A DNA stretch of 64,000 nt from Chloranthus sessilifolius (lineage: Eukaryota > Streptophyta > Magnoliopsida > Chloranthales > Chloranthaceae), in the NCBI GenBank assembly GCA_021018995.1, contig CM037584.1, forward strand, positions 143,795,317-143,859,316, read 5' to 3'. This document shows, one piece after another, positions 1 through 9,884 of this stretch. The notes under the pieces are model-generated. The model was not told the origin of the DNA and did not search any database. It was given only the letters and a program-made list of their open reading frames with translations. Within the stretch, counting starts at the first letter, position 1. Each line of letters opens with the position of its first letter. Position numbers and translations under genes: made by a program.

Positions 1-1
1 A

Positions 2-241
2 GAGGTTGATTATCGATTTCGGTCTAGTTTGAGGGGCCCATCCAGGCCTACCGCTAGTGGTGGATCTAGTCATAGGCCACATATTGTTGATGATGATGAG
101 GACATTCAAGGGACTATCGGATTGCGTAGGTCAGCATCTGTGAAGGAGACCAAGCCATCTACTACAGGCCGTACTATAGGTCCCATGGATCTGTTCATTT
201 ATCTGACAGAAAGCTCCAAACAAACCAAATTGAGTGCAACC
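2..241 (+). pseudogene. hAT-family transposase gene, upstream fragment
   Basis: The frame is open from base 2 to the retrotransposon boundary at 241 and reads a basic, serine-rich stretch followed by GPMDLFIYLTESSKQTKLSA. A GPMD-like motif before the conserved core is typical of plant hAT transposases with a DUF659 domain. The 5' end lies outside the window. The reading frame stops at the insertion of family A and resumes without a shift at 12618 once the insertion and one copy of its CAACC target duplication are discounted. The N-terminal BED zinc finger expected in this family would lie upstream and is not seen. Family assignment rests mainly on the downstream part. Confidence 0.75.
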
Positions 242-959
242 TGTAATGACCCTAAATTCTGGAGAACCGTGTGGATCAGATCGCGTGTGTGGTCACACAC
301 TTTAGAGTGTATGTGCTTAATACCTTGTTGGTTGGTGACTTCGGTATACACCCAAGAGGGTGTATGTGTTTTGTACAAGAGCTGGCCCTTTTAGTTAGAA
401 AAAGGCTAGCTTCCTTGTGAAGTTTTAGTCGTGTGAAAGAATTGAGAGTTTTGAGGCTTTGGGTTTTTGGAAGAAGAAGGAGAAATCTTGTAAATCCGGA
501 TGCGTCGAGTTTAGGTTTTGAGTGAAAAAGGCTTGTCGACTCGTGGAAAGGAAGGATCGCCATTGGTTTTAATGTGTGCATTGTTTGGACGTTTTGGGCA
601 GTTTGGGGGATTTGAAAACCCTTTTCTTTTGAGATGAAATCATGAGATTTGAATCACTATTAGTAGCGGGGGGTTTTGTGAAGTGTGCGTGGGGAGATTG
701 CCGACATTTCCGAGTGCTTGGTCATGATCGTTGAGCTTGAAAGAAACCGATGTGGGTTTGGAAAACCTTTTTGTGAAGCTGGGAAGATGATCCGATCTAT
801 GAGTTAATCGGTCGATTGAAGGTGAGAAATTTGTGCTAGATGAGTTTTAAATACTTTATTTTATGGTTGTATGATTGTATGTGAGATTTGAGTTAAATTT
901 GAGGAAGAAAATTTAGATTTGGAATTAGAAAACCAAGGATTGGGCGAAATCTGCAAATT

Positions 960-1122
960 TCGATCGATCGAAATGGATTCGATCAATCGAGTTTCAAACT
1001 CGATCGATCGAAATGTATAGAACAGGAAGTATTGCAAATTTCTGTTGGTTTTTGATCGATCCAAATGGATTTTGATCGATCGAGCTTCAAATTCGATCAA
1101 TCGAAATTAAAATTTGATCGAT
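960..1122. repeat. CGATCGATCG palindrome cluster in LTR A1
   Basis: At least six CGATCGATCG or GATCGATC-type cores, each followed or preceded by AAAT/TTCAAA, lie within about 160 bp. Equivalent clusters lie at about 5846-6033 in LTR A2 and 10605-10740 in LTR A3, with mostly C/T and A/G differences between copies. Confidence 0.85.
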
Positions 1123-2244
1123 CAAATTTGACTGTGCCTGCCAATACTACTTTGGTATTTTGATCGTAACTTTTTGTACCGAATGTAGATTAATGTGATT
1201 CTTGTTGAGTTGGAAAGAAGACATCGAGACCTACAACTTTTTTGTTTTGACCAACTCTTGAATCCATATTTTTAAAGGTTAAAAGTTTGTTGGAAGTTGG
1301 GCCAAGTTTCGAGTTAGCACGTTTTGACTGAAGTGCCGACATAGCTTCAGTATGTGGCGTTAACTTTTTACTCCGAACTCCGATTGATGTGATTTCTAAG
1401 GCGTTGGAAAGACGACAACATGGCCTACAACTTTTGTGTTTTAACAATTTAGTGAGTCTAAAACTTTAAAGGTCAACAGTTAGGAGGAAGTTACATCAAA
1501 TTTCATATTAGCATGAACTTGTTCGTTTCCGCTTCCTGTTGAGAAACATTTATAGATGTCTAAGTTTCTAGTAACTAGAGTTGGTCTTTAATACATTATA
1601 TATTTGTGATATAGATTGAGGGCGAAAATCCATAGATAGAGCTTCGTTGGCTTCGCGTAGCATCGAGGTTAAGGTAGGGGAAACTCAGAGTATTAATTAC
1701 ATTTTGTGAATTTGGTTCACAGCTTCTTGATATGATTTTGATATGATTGAAGGAAAAAATTATAAGTTTGACCGTATTTAAGCTAGTGTTTGAATTCTTT
1801 GAAACTAGAACTGGAATTTTATGAATTTGAGAATTTGATATTTGATGGCATTTGAAAATTGAATAGTTTTACATCATTGACTAATACTTGAACTTTTTGT
1901 ATTTGAAACTTCGCAAAATGAACTTAAAATGTGAAAAGGAATATGAAATTGGAACTTGAATTCGACTTCTATGTTAGAACCGTGAATCCGATGAATTCGC
2001 ACTCCGAGCTTGAATATGAATCCGTCGTTGAATCCGAAATCTCGATCCGCTCTTGAATCCAAATTTGAAACTTGAACTTGAACTTGTTACTTGAACTTGA
2101 GGCAGAGAGGAGTAGAGGCTCTAGAGAGGGGTAGAGTCTCCGGGGTTTTAACCTTGTTCCTTCCACGTAGGATGTTCTGTTCCCGCGACATGGGATGCTT
2201 TGGTCTCAGATTGGTTATTTGTTGGAAATTCGACATTGTTTGCA

Positions 2245-2432
2245 AATCCGAACTTGAACTTCGATGTGAACTTGAACCTTGATTCGAATGTGAACCTTGA
2301 TGTGAACTTGAACCGTGATTCGAACGTGAACCTCGATCCAAACTGAACCTTGATGTGAACTTGGACCATGATTCGAACGTGGACCTCGATCCAAACTTAA
2401 ACCTTGATGTGAACTTGAACCTTGATTCGCAA
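2245..2432. repeat. Degenerate minisatellite in LTR A1
   Basis: Repeats of about 55-60 bp built from AACTTGAACC, TTGATGTG and GATTCGAACGTG words are present about three to four times. Read on the minus strand they give a repetitive FKFTSRF/FES peptide, which is a translation artefact of the repeat. LTR A3 has the same array (about 11850-12035); LTR A2 has lost most of it. Confidence 0.8.
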
Positions 2433-3016
2433 ATTCGTCTGAATCCTAGAAAATAAGAAATAAGAAATTTATCTTGCTTTCTGTTTGACATGAAAAAAAA
2501 AAATTGTGAACTCAGATGGTTGGTTGAAATTTGGTTTTGAAAATTATTACTGAAAGGATTTTTCAAATACTGTTTTGATATGAAAATGCTTTGAAGATTG
2601 TCATTGAATCTATGCATTTAGTTGATAAGATGTAAATGCTATTGAGTTTTCTCTACTGAGGTTAGATGATAGCTCACCCTGACTATACATCACTGGTTTG
2701 ACAGTTATCAGGATACATGACTTGTGGTTGAGGACTCACTGAGTGGTAAGTTTTGGAATCGTAGATCTGTGAGCTTGCTATCTGGGTGAGTTTTAGTTTC
2801 CTAGTATTTTGATATACTGGTGTACATTTATTTAATTAATGTGTCTTCATCGTAGAACTGGAGTTTTATTTCCACTTTGTCGTACCAAGATATTTTGTAT
2901 CAGATTGTGATCTACAATCTGGTGGTTCGGGTTTTCCCATTTGATTTTGGTATAAGTTGAGAAAAAGAAAAATATGTCTCAAAATTTTAGGTTGGGAAAA
3001 TTCGGGCTGTCACAGT

Positions 3017-3028
3017 TGGTATCAGAGC
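3017..3028 (+). promoter_or_regulatory. Primer-binding site, family A copy 1
   Basis: TGGTATCAGAGC, two bases after the LTR end, is complementary to the 3' end of plant initiator tRNA-Met. The same site follows LTR A2 at 7624-7635. It fixes the LTR-internal boundary. Confidence 0.93.
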
Positions 3029-3137
3029 ATGGTTTTAGAGACTCCTGACAAGTCTTAAACTATTTTGAGATTGAGATTTTGTTGGATACTAGGGACCGTC
3101 TGTTAATGAGACCTTTGTTTCATTGTAACAGATTCCA

Positions 3138-4316
3138 ATGGATCAGCGAGGAAGAGGTAAACCTAGGGGAAGTCGCCAAAGAGGTGAAAGGCGTATGGAG
3201 GATATTCCTTCGGGTTTCGGAGGAGAGCAGAGACCACCTCCCGGGGTGGAGAGTGGTCATCGAGATGAGTCTACTGATAAGATAGCTAGGGCTATGGAGG
3301 CTATAGCCGCTGCGATGCCTCAGTAGATGGCATTGTTGGCCGCCAATAACGCCAGTCATCAGCATCTGCTACCACCACCACCACCTCCTGCTTTGTTGCC
3401 GTCATCTTTTGTGGATTTCAGGAGATTGAGACCTCCTGTATTCCAAGGGCAGACCGATCCGCTTGAAGTGGAAAAGTGGTTGAAACAGATGAAGTTGTTG
3501 GAGAGACTACAGAGCCCTGAACATGAGAAAGTTGGTTGGGCATCCTTCCAACTAGAAGGCGATGCCGATGCATGGTGAAAGTCGGTGTTGAGAAAAAGGG
3601 AAGTTGAGGGTCCATACGATCAATAGACATGGGAGGAATTTGTCATGGTGTTCAATAAGGAATATTTTCTTAAACAAGTCTGGAATTAGTTGACCAAGGA
3701 TTTCACCAATCTGGTGTAAGGGAACATGACTGTACGGGAGTATGACAATGAATTTGTACGGTTGACGAGGTTTGCACTAGAATTGGTAGCTACTGAAGAG
3801 ATGAAGGCCAACTGATTTGAAGAAGGCCTGAGACAAAATATTCAAGAGAGAGTATCTATATTTGAGCTTGAAACATATGCCAATGTGATGGGGAAGGCCA
3901 TCGTTGCAGAAAGGGATATCAACAAGAGACGAGAGCAGCAGAATAAAAATAACATAGCGGGTCAAGGAAGGTCAAGCAATTATGAGCCGGCGGACGAGAG
4001 CCAGAGATTCTTGATGCCACCGCCCTCTCAACCTGCCCAAACTATGTATTCAAGGCCATCCGCATCTATGCCTATGGGACCCTTCCACCTCTCAAATTCT
4101 CCTACGGTAGGAGCATCGGGGGTTCAACTAACTACACACACTTCTTTGTCCGTACCGATTATATTATGTGATAGATGCGGAAAACATCATATGGATGAGG
4201 AGTGCAGGCGAGCATCGGGTGCCTGTTTTGGTTGTGGTCAGAAAGGACATCGACTCAAAGACTGCCCCGAAAAAAGAAAGGAAAGAACGACTTCGACAAC
4301 TATTCTGCGGCCCTAG
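3138..4316 (+). pseudogene. Family A gag pseudogene, copy 1
   Basis: Starts at an ATG (3138) giving MDQRGRGKPRGSRQRGER, then a proline-rich linker, the conserved gag core (about 3400-3900, with FRRLRPPVFQGQTDPLEVEK) and one CCHC zinc knuckle of form CFGCGQKGHRLKDC (about 4230-4270). Gag packages element RNA into cytoplasmic particles. The gag type matches plant Tekay/Del chromoviruses. Several in-frame stops occur, including TGA near 3577 in place of a tryptophan codon and TGA near 3812, which is shared with copy 2. There is no protease or reverse transcriptase downstream, so the copy depended on proteins from a relative. Confidence 0.88.
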
Positions 4317-4940
4317 GTTAACTTTGCTAGTTAATGGTTTTAAAATTTTTGTGGGCATTGCCTCTTGATCGGCAGGATTTGTAGTTTGTGTACACCTTGT
4401 AATGATGACTGACTTAGGATGTGTTTATAAGTTTGTGGATATCTGATTTTGATCATATAATTGCAGGTATATTGATTGTAGGTGTCCTTATTCAGCTAAT
4501 TGTGGCTTCTTTTAAGTTAGCTATAAATTTATACCTAGAAATGGTTACAGAAAGTGGAATTGGTACCTGCTATGGAAGTGCTCTACCTTTTTAGCAGGGT
4601 GGATGGATTTGCTCAATCATCAACGATGATTGATGATTTAGTTGTGAACTATGCTTGGATAGAGTAGTTATGGATAAAATGTGATTCGTGTCTGTATCGA
4701 CAAATTGTTGCAAGTAAACATCTTTGAAGTCATAATTAACATAAGTTAAATTGTTGCGGTCTATCGTGGATGATGTTGTGGTGTAGGATTACTGATTTTA
4801 ATGGATTTCAGGAATGTGAATTGTTTCATTGCTTAGTAATGAGTATGGGTTTAGCATAGGGACTGTGTTGATCTAGTATGGTGGGTTGTGTGACTTTTGG
4901 TGATTTTTGAGTCTAGTTGGATCCAAAACTTCCATCGTAA
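4317..4940 (+). other. Family A internal filler between gag and the polypurine tracts
   Basis: AT-rich, with no open frame resembling pol. The same sequence follows gag in copy 2 (about 9061-9700), so pol was already replaced or deleted before the two copies formed. Nothing else recognisable. Confidence 0.6.
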
Positions 4941-5124
4941 GTTTTTGAGGATGAAAACTTCTTTAAGGAGGGGAGAATGTAATAATCCAAATTCTTCGTT
5001 AATGCCAAATCGTTGACTCTTGAGAAGAATATGACTACCTTTATTGAGATTGCTAGGTATCCACACCTCTTCGACTAAGGATACGAAAATTTTCGAGGAT
5101 GAAAATTCTTTAAGGTGGGAAGAA
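4941..5124 (+). promoter_or_regulatory. Duplicated polypurine-tract region, family A copy 1
   Basis: Two similar modules lie 147 bp apart. Each has an inverted-repeat-like TTTTNGAGGATGAAAA (4941-4958; 5089-5106), a purine tract (4965-4977; 5111-5124) and TGTAAT. Only the second is followed by LTR sequence. The polypurine tract primes plus-strand DNA synthesis. Confidence 0.75.
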
Positions 5125-7621
5125 TGTAATGACCCTAAATTCTGGAGAACCATGTAGATCAGATCACGTGTGTGGTCACACACTTTAGAGTGTATGTGCT
5201 TAATACCTTGATGGTTGGTGACTTTGGTATACACCCAAGAGGGGTGTATGTGTTTTGTACAAGAGTTGGCCCTTTTAGTTAGAAAAAGGGCTAGCTTCCT
5301 TGTGAAGTTTTAGTCGTGTGAAAGAATTGAGGGTTTTGGGGCTTTGGGTTTTTGGAAGAAGAAGGAGAAATCTTGCGAATCCCGATGCGTCGAGTTTAGG
5401 TTTTGCGTGAAAAAGGTTTGTGGACTCGTGGAAAGGAAGGATCGCCGTTGGTTTCAATGTGTGCGTCGTCGTTTGGGCATTTTGTGCCGTTTGGGGGTTT
5501 TGAAACCCTTTTCTTTTGAGATGAAATCATGTGATTTGAATCACTATTAGTAGCGGGGGGTTTTGTGAAGTGTGCGTGGGGAGATTGCCGACATTTTTGA
5601 GTGCTTGGTTGTGATCATGGAGCTTGAAAGAAACCAATGTGGGTTTGGAAACCCTTTTTGTGAAGCGGGGAAGATGATCCGATCTATGAGTTAATCTGTC
5701 GATTTAAGGTGAGAAATTCATGCTAGATGAGTTTTAAATACTTTATTTTAGGGTTGTATGATTGTATGTGAGATTTGAGTTAAATTTGAGGAAGAAAATT
5801 TGGATTTGGAATGAGAAAACCAAGGATTGGGCGAAATCTGAAAAGTTCGATCGATCGAATTGAATTCGATCGATCGAAATGGATTCGATCGATCGAGTTT
5901 TAAACTCGATCAATTGAAATGTATAGAATAGGAAGTGTTGCAAATTTCTGTTGGTTTTCGATCGATCGAAATGGATTTTGATCGATTGAGTATTAACTTC
6001 GATCAATCGAAATTAAAATTCGATCGATTGAATTTGACTGTGCCTGGCAATACTTCTTTGGTATTTTGGTCGTAACATTTTGTGACAAACTTAGATTGAT
6101 GTGATTCTTATTGCGTTGGAAAGAAGACATCGTGACCTACAAATTTTATGTTTTGACCAACTCTTGAATCCAAAATTTTAAAGGTCAAAAGTTTGTTGGA
6201 AGTTGGGTCAAGTTCCGAGTTGTCACGTTTTGACTGAAGTGCCGACATAGCTTTAGTATTTTGGCGATAACGTTTTTCTTAGAACTCTGATTGATGTGAT
6301 TTCTAAGGCGTTGGAAAGACGACAACATGGCTTACAACTTTTTTGTTTTAACTATTTCGTGAATCTAAAACTTTAAAGGTCAAAAGTTAGGAGGAAGTTA
6401 CATCCAATTTCAGATTAGCATGAACTTGTTCGTCTCCGCTTCGTGTTAAGAAACATTTATAGATGTCTAAATTTCTAGTAACTAGAGTTGGTCTTTAATA
6501 CATTGTATATTTGTGATGTAGATTGAGGGCGGAAAGCCATAGATAAAGCTTCGCTTGGCTTCGCGCAGCATTAAGGTTAAGGTAGGGGAAACTCAGAGTA
6601 TAATTACATTTTGTGAATTTGGGTCATAGCTTCTTGATATGATTTTGATATGATTGAAGGAAAAAATTATAAGTTTGACCGTATTTAATCTAGTATTTGA
6701 ATTCTTTGAAACTAGAACTGGAATTTTATGAATTTGAGAATTTGATATTTGATGGCATTTGAAAATTGAATAGTTTTACATCATTGACTAATACTTGAAC
6801 TTTATGTATTTGAAACTTCGCAAAATGAACTTAAAATGTGAAAAGGAATATGAAATTGGAACTTGAATTCGACTTCTATGTCCGAACCATGAATCCGTTG
6901 ATTTCGCACTCCGAGCTTGAATCTGAATCCGTCGTTGAATCCGAAATCTCGATCCGCTCTTGAATCAAAATTTGAAACTTGAACTCGAACTTGTTACTTG
7001 AACTTGAACCTTGAACTTGAGGCAGAGAGGAGTAGAGGCTCCAGAGAGGGGTAGAGTCCTCGGGGTTTTAACCTTGTTCCTTCCACGTAGGATGCTCTGT
7101 TCCCACGACATGGATTTGGTCTCAAATTGATTATTTGTTGCAAATTCAACATTGTTTGCAAATCCGAACTTGAACTTCGATGTGAACTTGAACTTTGATT
7201 CGAATGTGAACCTTGATGTGAACTTGAACCATGATTCGAACGTGAACCTTGAGTTTTCTCTACTGAGCTTGGATGATAGCTCACCCCGACTATACGTCAC
7301 AGGTTTGGCAGTTATTAAGATACAGGACTTGTGGTTGAGGACTCGCTGAGTGGTAAGTTTTGGAATCGTAGATCTGTGAGCTTGCTATCTGGGTGAGTTT
7401 TAGTTTCCTTGTATTTTGATATATTGGTGTACATTTATTTAATTAATGTCTCTTCATCGTAGAACAGGAATTTTATTTCCGATTTATCGTACCAAGATAT
7501 TTTGTATCAGATTGTGATTTACGATCTGGCGGTTTGAATTTTTCCATCTGATTTTGGTATAAGTTGAGAGAAAAATAAATATGTCTCAAAATTTTAGGTT
7601 GGGAAAATTCAGGCTGTCACA
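5125..7621 (+). repeat. Family A LTR 2 (2497 bp, internally deleted)
   Basis: Shares both ends with LTR 1 and LTR 3 but lacks about 300 bp: near 7253 the minisatellite jumps straight to GAGTTTTCTCTACTGAGC, which in LTR 1 lies near 2641. It is the shared middle LTR of the tandem array. TGAGCT...AGCTCA occurs at 7264-7283. Confidence 0.9.
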
Positions 7622-7623
7622 GT

Positions 7624-7635
7624 TGGTATCAGAGC
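7624..7635 (+). promoter_or_regulatory. Primer-binding site, family A copy 2
   Basis: TGGTATCAGAGC two bases after the end of LTR 2, complementary to plant initiator tRNA-Met. Confidence 0.93.
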
Positions 7636-7744
7636 ATGGTTTTAGAGACGCCTGACAAGTCTTAAACTATTTCGAGATTGAGATTTTTTTGGATACTAGG
7701 GACTGTCTGTTAATGAGACCTTTATTTCATTGTAACAGATTCCA

Positions 7745-9060
7745 ATGGATCAGCGAGGAAGAGGAAGACCTAGGGGAAGTCGCCAAAGAGATGAAACGCG
7801 TATGGAGGATATTCGTTCGAATTTCAGAGGAGAGCAGAGACCACCTCCCGGGGTGGAGAGAGGTCGTCGAGATGAGTCTACTGATAAGATGGCTAGGGCT
7901 ATGGAGGCTATAGGCGCTGGTAGACTTAGAGGAAGTCGCCAAAGAAGTGAAAGGTGTATGGAGGATATTTCTTCGGGTTTCGGAGGAGAGCAGAGACCAC
8001 CTCCCGGGGTGGAGAGAGGTCATCGAGATGAGTCTACTGATAAGATGGCTAGGGCTATGGAGGCTGTAGCCACTGCGATGGCTTAACAGACGACTTGGCT
8101 GCCAATAATGCCAGTCATCAGCATCAGCCACCACCACCACCACCTCCTGCTTTGTTGCCATCATCTTTTGTGGATTTCAGGAGATTGAGACCTCCTGTAT
8201 TCCAAGGACAGACCGATCCACTTAAAGTGGAAAAGTGGTTGAAACAGATGGAGAAGTTGTTGGAGAGACTACAGAGCCCTGAACACGAGAAAGTTGGTTG
8301 GGCATCCTTCCAACTAGAAGGCGATGCCGATGCATGGTGGAAATCAGTGTTGAGAAAAAGGGAAGTTGAGGGTCCATACGACCAATGGACATGGGTGGAA
8401 TTTGTCATGGTGTTCAACAAGGAATATTTTTCTAAATAAGTTCGGAATCTGTTGAAGAAGGATTTCACCAATCTGGTGCAAGGGAACATGACTGTACGGG
8501 AGTATGGCAATGAATTTGCACGGTTGTCGAGGTTTGCTCCGAAATTGGTAGCTACTAAAGAGATGAAGGCCAACTGATTTGAAGAAGGCCTGAGACTAAA
8601 TATTCCAGAGAGAGTATCTATATTTGAGCTTGAAACGTATGCCGACGTGATGGGGAAGGCCATCGTTGCAGAAAGGGATATCAACAAGAGACGAGAGCAG
8701 CAGAATAAAGATAAAATAGCGGGTCAAGGAAGGTCAAGCAATTATGAGCCGGCGACAAGAGCCAGAGATTCTTAATGCCACCGCCCTCTCAGCCTGCTCA
8801 AACTATGTATTCAAGGCCATCCGCATCTACGCCTATGGGACCATTCCTCCTCTCAAATTCTCCTACGGTCAGAGCATCGGGGGTTCAACTAACTACACAC
8901 ACTTCTTCGTCTGTATCGATTATATTATGTGTTAGATGCGGAAAACATCATAAAGATGAGGAGTGCAGGTGAGCATCGGGTGCATGTTTTGGTTGTGGTA
9001 AAAAAGGACATCGACTCAAAGACTGCCCCAAAAAAGGAAAGGAAAGAACGACTTCGATAA
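7745..9060 (+). pseudogene. Family A gag pseudogene, copy 2, with an internal duplication
   Basis: Same gag as copy 1, starting MDQRGRGRPRGSRQRDETRM at 7745. The N-terminal part is duplicated: the block from the RGSRQR motif to ARAMEA occurs at about 7770-7915 and again at about 7925-8070. The core (about 8160-8440) is better preserved than in copy 1 and keeps AWWKS, where copy 1 has a stop. A TAA after NKEYFSK (near 8437), the shared TGA near 8576 and a TGA within the zinc-knuckle approach (near 8970) break the frame. A CCHC knuckle, CFGCGKKGHRLKDC, follows (about 8985-9027). No pol follows. Confidence 0.87.
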
Positions 9061-9700
9061 CATTCTGCGGCCCTAGGTTAACTTTGTTAGTTAATGGTTT
9101 TAAAAATTTTGTGGGCATTGCCTCTTGATCGATAGGATTTGTAGTTTGTGTACACCTTGTAATGATGACTGACTCAGGATGTGTTTATAAGTTTGTGGAT
9201 ATCTGATTTTGATCATATAATTATAGGTATATTGATTGTAGGTGTCCTTCTTCTGCTAATTGTGGCTTCTTTTAAGTTATCTATATATTTATACTTAGAA
9301 ATGGTTACAGAAAGTGGAATTGGTACTTGCTATGGAAGTGCTCTACCTTTTTAGCAGGGTGGATGGATTTGCTCAATCATCGTTGATGATTGATGATTTA
9401 GTTGTGAACTATGCCTGGATAGAGTAGTTGTGGATAAAATGTGATTCGTGTCTGTATCGGCAAATTATTGCAGGTAAACATCTTTGAAGTCATAATTAAC
9501 ATAAGTTAAATTGTTGTGGTCTATCGTGGATGATGTTGTGGTGTAGGATTACTGATTTTAATGGACATCAGCAATGTGAATCATTTCATTGCTTAGTAAT
9601 GAGTATGGGTTTAGCATAGGGACTGTGTGGATCTAGTATGGTGGGTTGTGTGACTTTTGGTGATTTTTGGGTCTAGTTGGATCCGAAACTTCCATCGTAA
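9061..9700 (+). other. Family A internal filler, copy 2
   Basis: Counterpart of 4317-4940, closely similar, with no recognisable coding capacity. Confidence 0.6.
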
Positions 9701-9884
9701 GTTTTCGAGGATGAAAACTTCTTTAAGGAGGGGAGAATGTAATAATCCAAATTCTTCGTTAATGCCAAATCGTTGACTCTTGAGAAGAATATGACTACCC
9801 TTGTTGAGACTGCTAGGTATCCACACCTCTTCGACTAAGGATACGAAAATTTTCGGGGACGAAAATTCTTTAAGGTGGGAAGAA
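9701..9884 (+). promoter_or_regulatory. Duplicated polypurine-tract region, family A copy 2
   Basis: Same double module as copy 1, again with 147 bp between TGTAAT at 9738 and the LTR start at 9885. Purine tracts lie at 9725-9737 and 9871-9884. Confidence 0.75.

Larger units (their letters stand above)
242..3014 (+). repeat. Family A LTR 1 (2773 bp)
   Basis: Begins TGTAATGACC and ends GGCTGTCACA immediately before a tRNA-Met primer-binding site. It contains a cluster of CGATCGATCG-type palindromes (about 960-1122), a degenerate minisatellite (about 2245-2432) and the TGAG...AGCTCA motif at 2657-2676. Open frames inside it, mostly on the minus strand, recur in the other LTR copies and look like by-products of the repeats, not genes. 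Confidence 0.9.

Noticed and set aside
276-581. Minus-strand open frames of 60-130 codons recurring at 276-581, 4851-5234, 5275-5457, 9611-10021 and 10103-10303
   Set aside because: They lie in LTRs or LTR-proximal sequence, recur only because the LTRs recur, lack recognisable domains and run antisense to the elements.
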